From Arthrobacter globiformis (GTDB lineage: Bacteria > Actinomycetota > Actinomycetes > Actinomycetales > Micrococcaceae): a stretch of DNA of 64,000 bases. The notes beneath the pieces were generated by a model. That model was not told where the DNA came from, ran no database searches, and saw only the letters and a list, made by a program, of their open reading frames with translations. Shown piece by piece: positions 62,171 to 64,000 of this stretch. Position numbers and translations under genes: made by a program. The DNA lies in NCBI RefSeq assembly GCF_003261175.1, contig NZ_QLNP01000062.1:62001-126000 (forward strand). The letters are read 5' to 3'. Position 1 is the first letter of the stretch. Every line of letters begins with the position of its first letter.

Positions 62171-63414
62171 CAGGCGATCGCGACCGGCACGGAGCGGGTA
62201 AGCGCACGCACGTGGTCGCGGTTGAGTTCGCTAACGGAAGTGACCCCGAGCAGCGCCATGGTGCGCTCGATCTCGGAGGACAGGATATCGATGCAGCGGG
62301 TGACGCCGGCTTCCCCGCCGGCCATCAGGCCGTAGAGGTACGCCCGTCCGATGAGGGTGAAGTCCGCACCGAGGGCGATGGCCGCCACAATGTCGGCCCC
62401 GCTGGTGATTCCGGTATCAAGCATGACGGTTCCGCGGTCCCCCACCCGGTCCACGATCCGCGGGAGCAGGTGGAAGGGTACCGGCGCACGGTCCAACTGT
62501 CGGCCGCCGTGGTTGGAGACCACGATGCCATCGGCCCCGTGCTCGAAGGCGCGTTCCGCGTCGTCGACGGTTTGGATGCCTTTCACGATCAGGTGGCCCT
62601 TCCACACTTCCCGCATCCAGCGAAGATCCTCAAAGGTCACGCTCGAGTCGTAAAGGGTGGACACCAGGTCACCGAGCGATCCGCTGCCCTCCCGGTCGAA
62701 AGCGAAGGTGTAGGGCTCGGTGGTGAGGAAGTTGATCCACCATTCCGGCCGATATGACGCGTCCAGCAGTGTCTTGAGAGTCAGCTGCGGCGGGATGCTC
62801 ATGCCGTTGCGCAGGTCGCGGACCCGGTTGCCCGTCGTCGGGACGTCCACGGTAATGATCAGGGTGTCGTACCCCGACTTTGCGGCGTTCTCAATCAACT
62901 CCAGGGACAGGTCGCGGTTCTTCCAAAGGTAGAGCTGGAACCATCGCCTGCCGTTCGGCGCCGTCGCTGCCACCTCCTCAATCGACGTCGTTCCCACGGT
63001 TGAAAGGGAATAGGGGATCCCGGCCCTGGCGGCTGCGGAAGCGACGGCCCGCTCCCCTGCCGAGTGCATCATCCTGGTGAACCCGGTGGGCGCCATGCCG
63101 AACGGAAGGGCGGATTCTTTCCCAAGTACCGTCGTCGTCATGTTAACGTCGGTGACATCGCGCAAAATGCCGGGCTGGAATTCGACGTCCAGGAAAGCCT
63201 GCCGCGACCGCTCGATGCTGATTTCGTGATCGGCGGCGCCGTCGGTGTAGTCAAACGGTCCGGCAGGGGTGCGCCGCTTGGCAATGCGCCGGAGGTCGGC
63301 GATCGTGTGCGCGTTGGACAACCTGCGGGCGGTGGCATTCGCCTCGGGCATTTTGAATTTGAGCAGCGGGGCGAAGTCCTTGACCTTGGGGACCTGACGC
63401 TTGAGTGACACCAT
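62170..63414 (-). CDS. FMN-dependent alpha-hydroxyacid oxidase/dehydrogenase
   Basis: A 414-residue protein of the L-lactate oxidase/glycolate oxidase family. PFDYTDGAADHEIS is the N-terminal family motif; ALPFGMAPTGFTRMMH and RWFQLYLWKN line the flavin site. VSNHGGRQLDRAP carries the catalytic His and substrate-binding Arg, and GADFTLIGRAYLYG closes the FMN phosphate site. It oxidises a 2-hydroxyacid to a 2-oxoacid. Genes encoding an aldolase, an FAH-family enzyme and a carrier in the same orientation complete a probable hydroxyacid catabolic operon. Confidence 0.92.
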   Translation of the reverse strand: MVSLKRQVPKVKDFAPLLKFKMPEANATARRLSNAHTIADLRRIAKRRTPAGPFDYTDGAADHEISIERSRQAFLDVEFQPGILRDVTDVNMTTTVLGKESALPFGMAPTGFTRMMHSAGERAVASAAARAGIPYSLSTVGTTSIEEVAATAPNGRRWFQLYLWKNRDLSLELIENAAKSGYDTLIITVDVPTTGNRVRDLRNGMSIPPQLTLKTLLDASYRPEWWINFLTTEPYTFAFDREGSGSLGDLVSTLYDSSVTFEDLRWMREVWKGHLIVKGIQTVDDAERAFEHGADGIVVSNHGGRQLDRAPVPFHLLPRIVDRVGDRGTVMLDTGITSGADIVAAIALGADFTLIGRAYLYGLMAGGEAGVTRCIDILSSEIERTMALLGVTSVSELNRDHVRALTRSVPVAIA

Positions 63415-63441
63415 TTCTTATCCTCTGTACTTTCGAAATCT

Positions 63442-64000
63442 TCAGACGCGGGCTGGATTGGCCTTGACGCTGGCCGCGTCCTGCTCCTGCTCCTGAACGG
63501 GGGCGTCGCCGACTGACTTGCCGACGGCGATCACAGCTATGACGGTGACCAGGCTGCAGGCGATGCTGAACAGGGACACCAGCCAGATGCCGCCGCCGTT
63601 GGCGGCGATGAGGGCGGTGGCGATGAAGGGTGTGGGCCCGGCGATGAGCGCGGCATTGATTTCCTTGCCCACCGCAATGCCCGTGTAGCGGTACTTGGCG
63701 GGGAACATGTTGGCGTTGAGGGCACCTCCGACGCCGTTCGTCGCTCCGGTGACGCCTCCGTAACCGATCACGAGGGCTATGATGGCCAGTGCGAGGTTCC
63801 CCGAGGAGAGCATGAGGAAGAACGGCACGGCCCAGAAGACGCAGAAGATCATCGAGCCCAGGTAGACCTTGCGGTAGCCGATCCGGTCACCGAGCATGCC
63901 CATGAGCGGCGTCATGATGACTGTGCTCAAGGCAGCGATGATCACGGCCGTGAGGGCGGACGGCCGGTCCATTCCAACCGTTCCGGTCAGGTAGCTCAGG
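63442..64000 (-). CDS. MFS (metabolite:H+ symporter-like) transporter, C-terminal part (continues beyond window)
   Basis: The frame is open from the right window edge to the stop at 63442, giving about 185 residues. Visible motifs: PLMGMLGDRIGYRKVYLGS, GYGGVTGATNGVGGALNANMFPAKYRYTGIAVGKEINAAL. This matches the second half of MHS-family carriers. It lies 27 bases upstream of the oxidase gene and presumably imports the hydroxyacid. The 5' end is missing from the window. Confidence 0.9.
   Translation of the reverse strand, partial: LSYLTGTVGMDRPSALTAVIIAALSTVIMTPLMGMLGDRIGYRKVYLGSMIFCVFWAVPFFLMLSSGNLALAIIALVIGYGGVTGATNGVGGALNANMFPAKYRYTGIAVGKEINAALIAGPTPFIATALIAANGGGIWLVSLFSIACSLVTVIAVIAVGKSVGDAPVQEQEQDAASVKANPARV

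Overview
The window is high-GC DNA with ATGA/GTGA gene overlaps, GTG and TTG starts, and IclR/GntR/SorC-regulated catabolic operons. Gene content and style suggest a soil actinobacterium of the Micrococcaceae (Arthrobacter/Pseudarthrobacter type). This is inferred from protein character; no rRNA or other phylogenetic marker is present.

Layout. 1-1.7 kb: end of an aminotransferase gene overlapped by a D-2-hydroxyacid dehydrogenase gene, closed by a strong terminator. 1.8-10.3 kb: a polyol (arabitol/mannitol/sorbitol-type) locus with two dehydrogenases and an ABC importer without its own ATPase, divergent from a SorC-type regulator and xylulokinase. 10.7-17.8 kb: a small membrane protein, a GntR regulator, and secreted proteins (FG-GAP repeat protein, subtilase, lipase), mixed with decayed gene copies. 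17.8-22.5 kb: IclR regulator, maleate isomerase-like protein, MatC-type dicarboxylate carrier, flavin reductase, haloacid dehalogenase. 22.5-31.9 kb: HMG-CoA lyase-family lyase, CaiB-type CoA-transferase and IclR regulator, divergent from a TauABC-like importer, an aconitase/LeuCD-like hydratase and an MFS carrier. I read this as a possible citraconate/citramalate-type catabolic cluster.

32-56 kb is an accessory region holding many defence- or mobility-like genes: a DUF262/DUF1524 protein, a TM2-Ltp membrane protein, DUF2510 and DUF4234 proteins, a Panacea-domain antitoxin candidate next to a two-TM/GAF-like protein, a PD-(D/E)XK-like nuclease overlapping a winged-helix-like protein, an OGG-fold-like protein, an XRE-ImmA/IrrE protein overlapping an unknown protein, and a PLD-DExH-DUF3427 helicase. 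It is interrupted at 38-41.8 kb by an ordinary nucleoside-salvage unit (nucleoside hydrolase, MFS, PfkB kinase). Two tRNA 3' halves, each followed by a terminator, bracket the ImmA module and look like old attachment sites.

56-60.5 kb holds an MFS pseudogene, a second copy of its 3' end, an MHS-type carrier remnant and two small secreted/membrane proteins. 60.5-64 kb is a hydroxyacid catabolic operon (FAH family, HpaI-type aldolase, FMN-dependent hydroxyacid oxidase, MFS) that runs off the right end.

A recurring theme is decayed partial duplicates: three copies of one GntR regulator (one intact), two of a subtilase, and two of an MFS gene. This marks repeated recombination and gene decay. 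No CRISPR array, rRNA, intact tRNA, transposase or integrase gene was seen.
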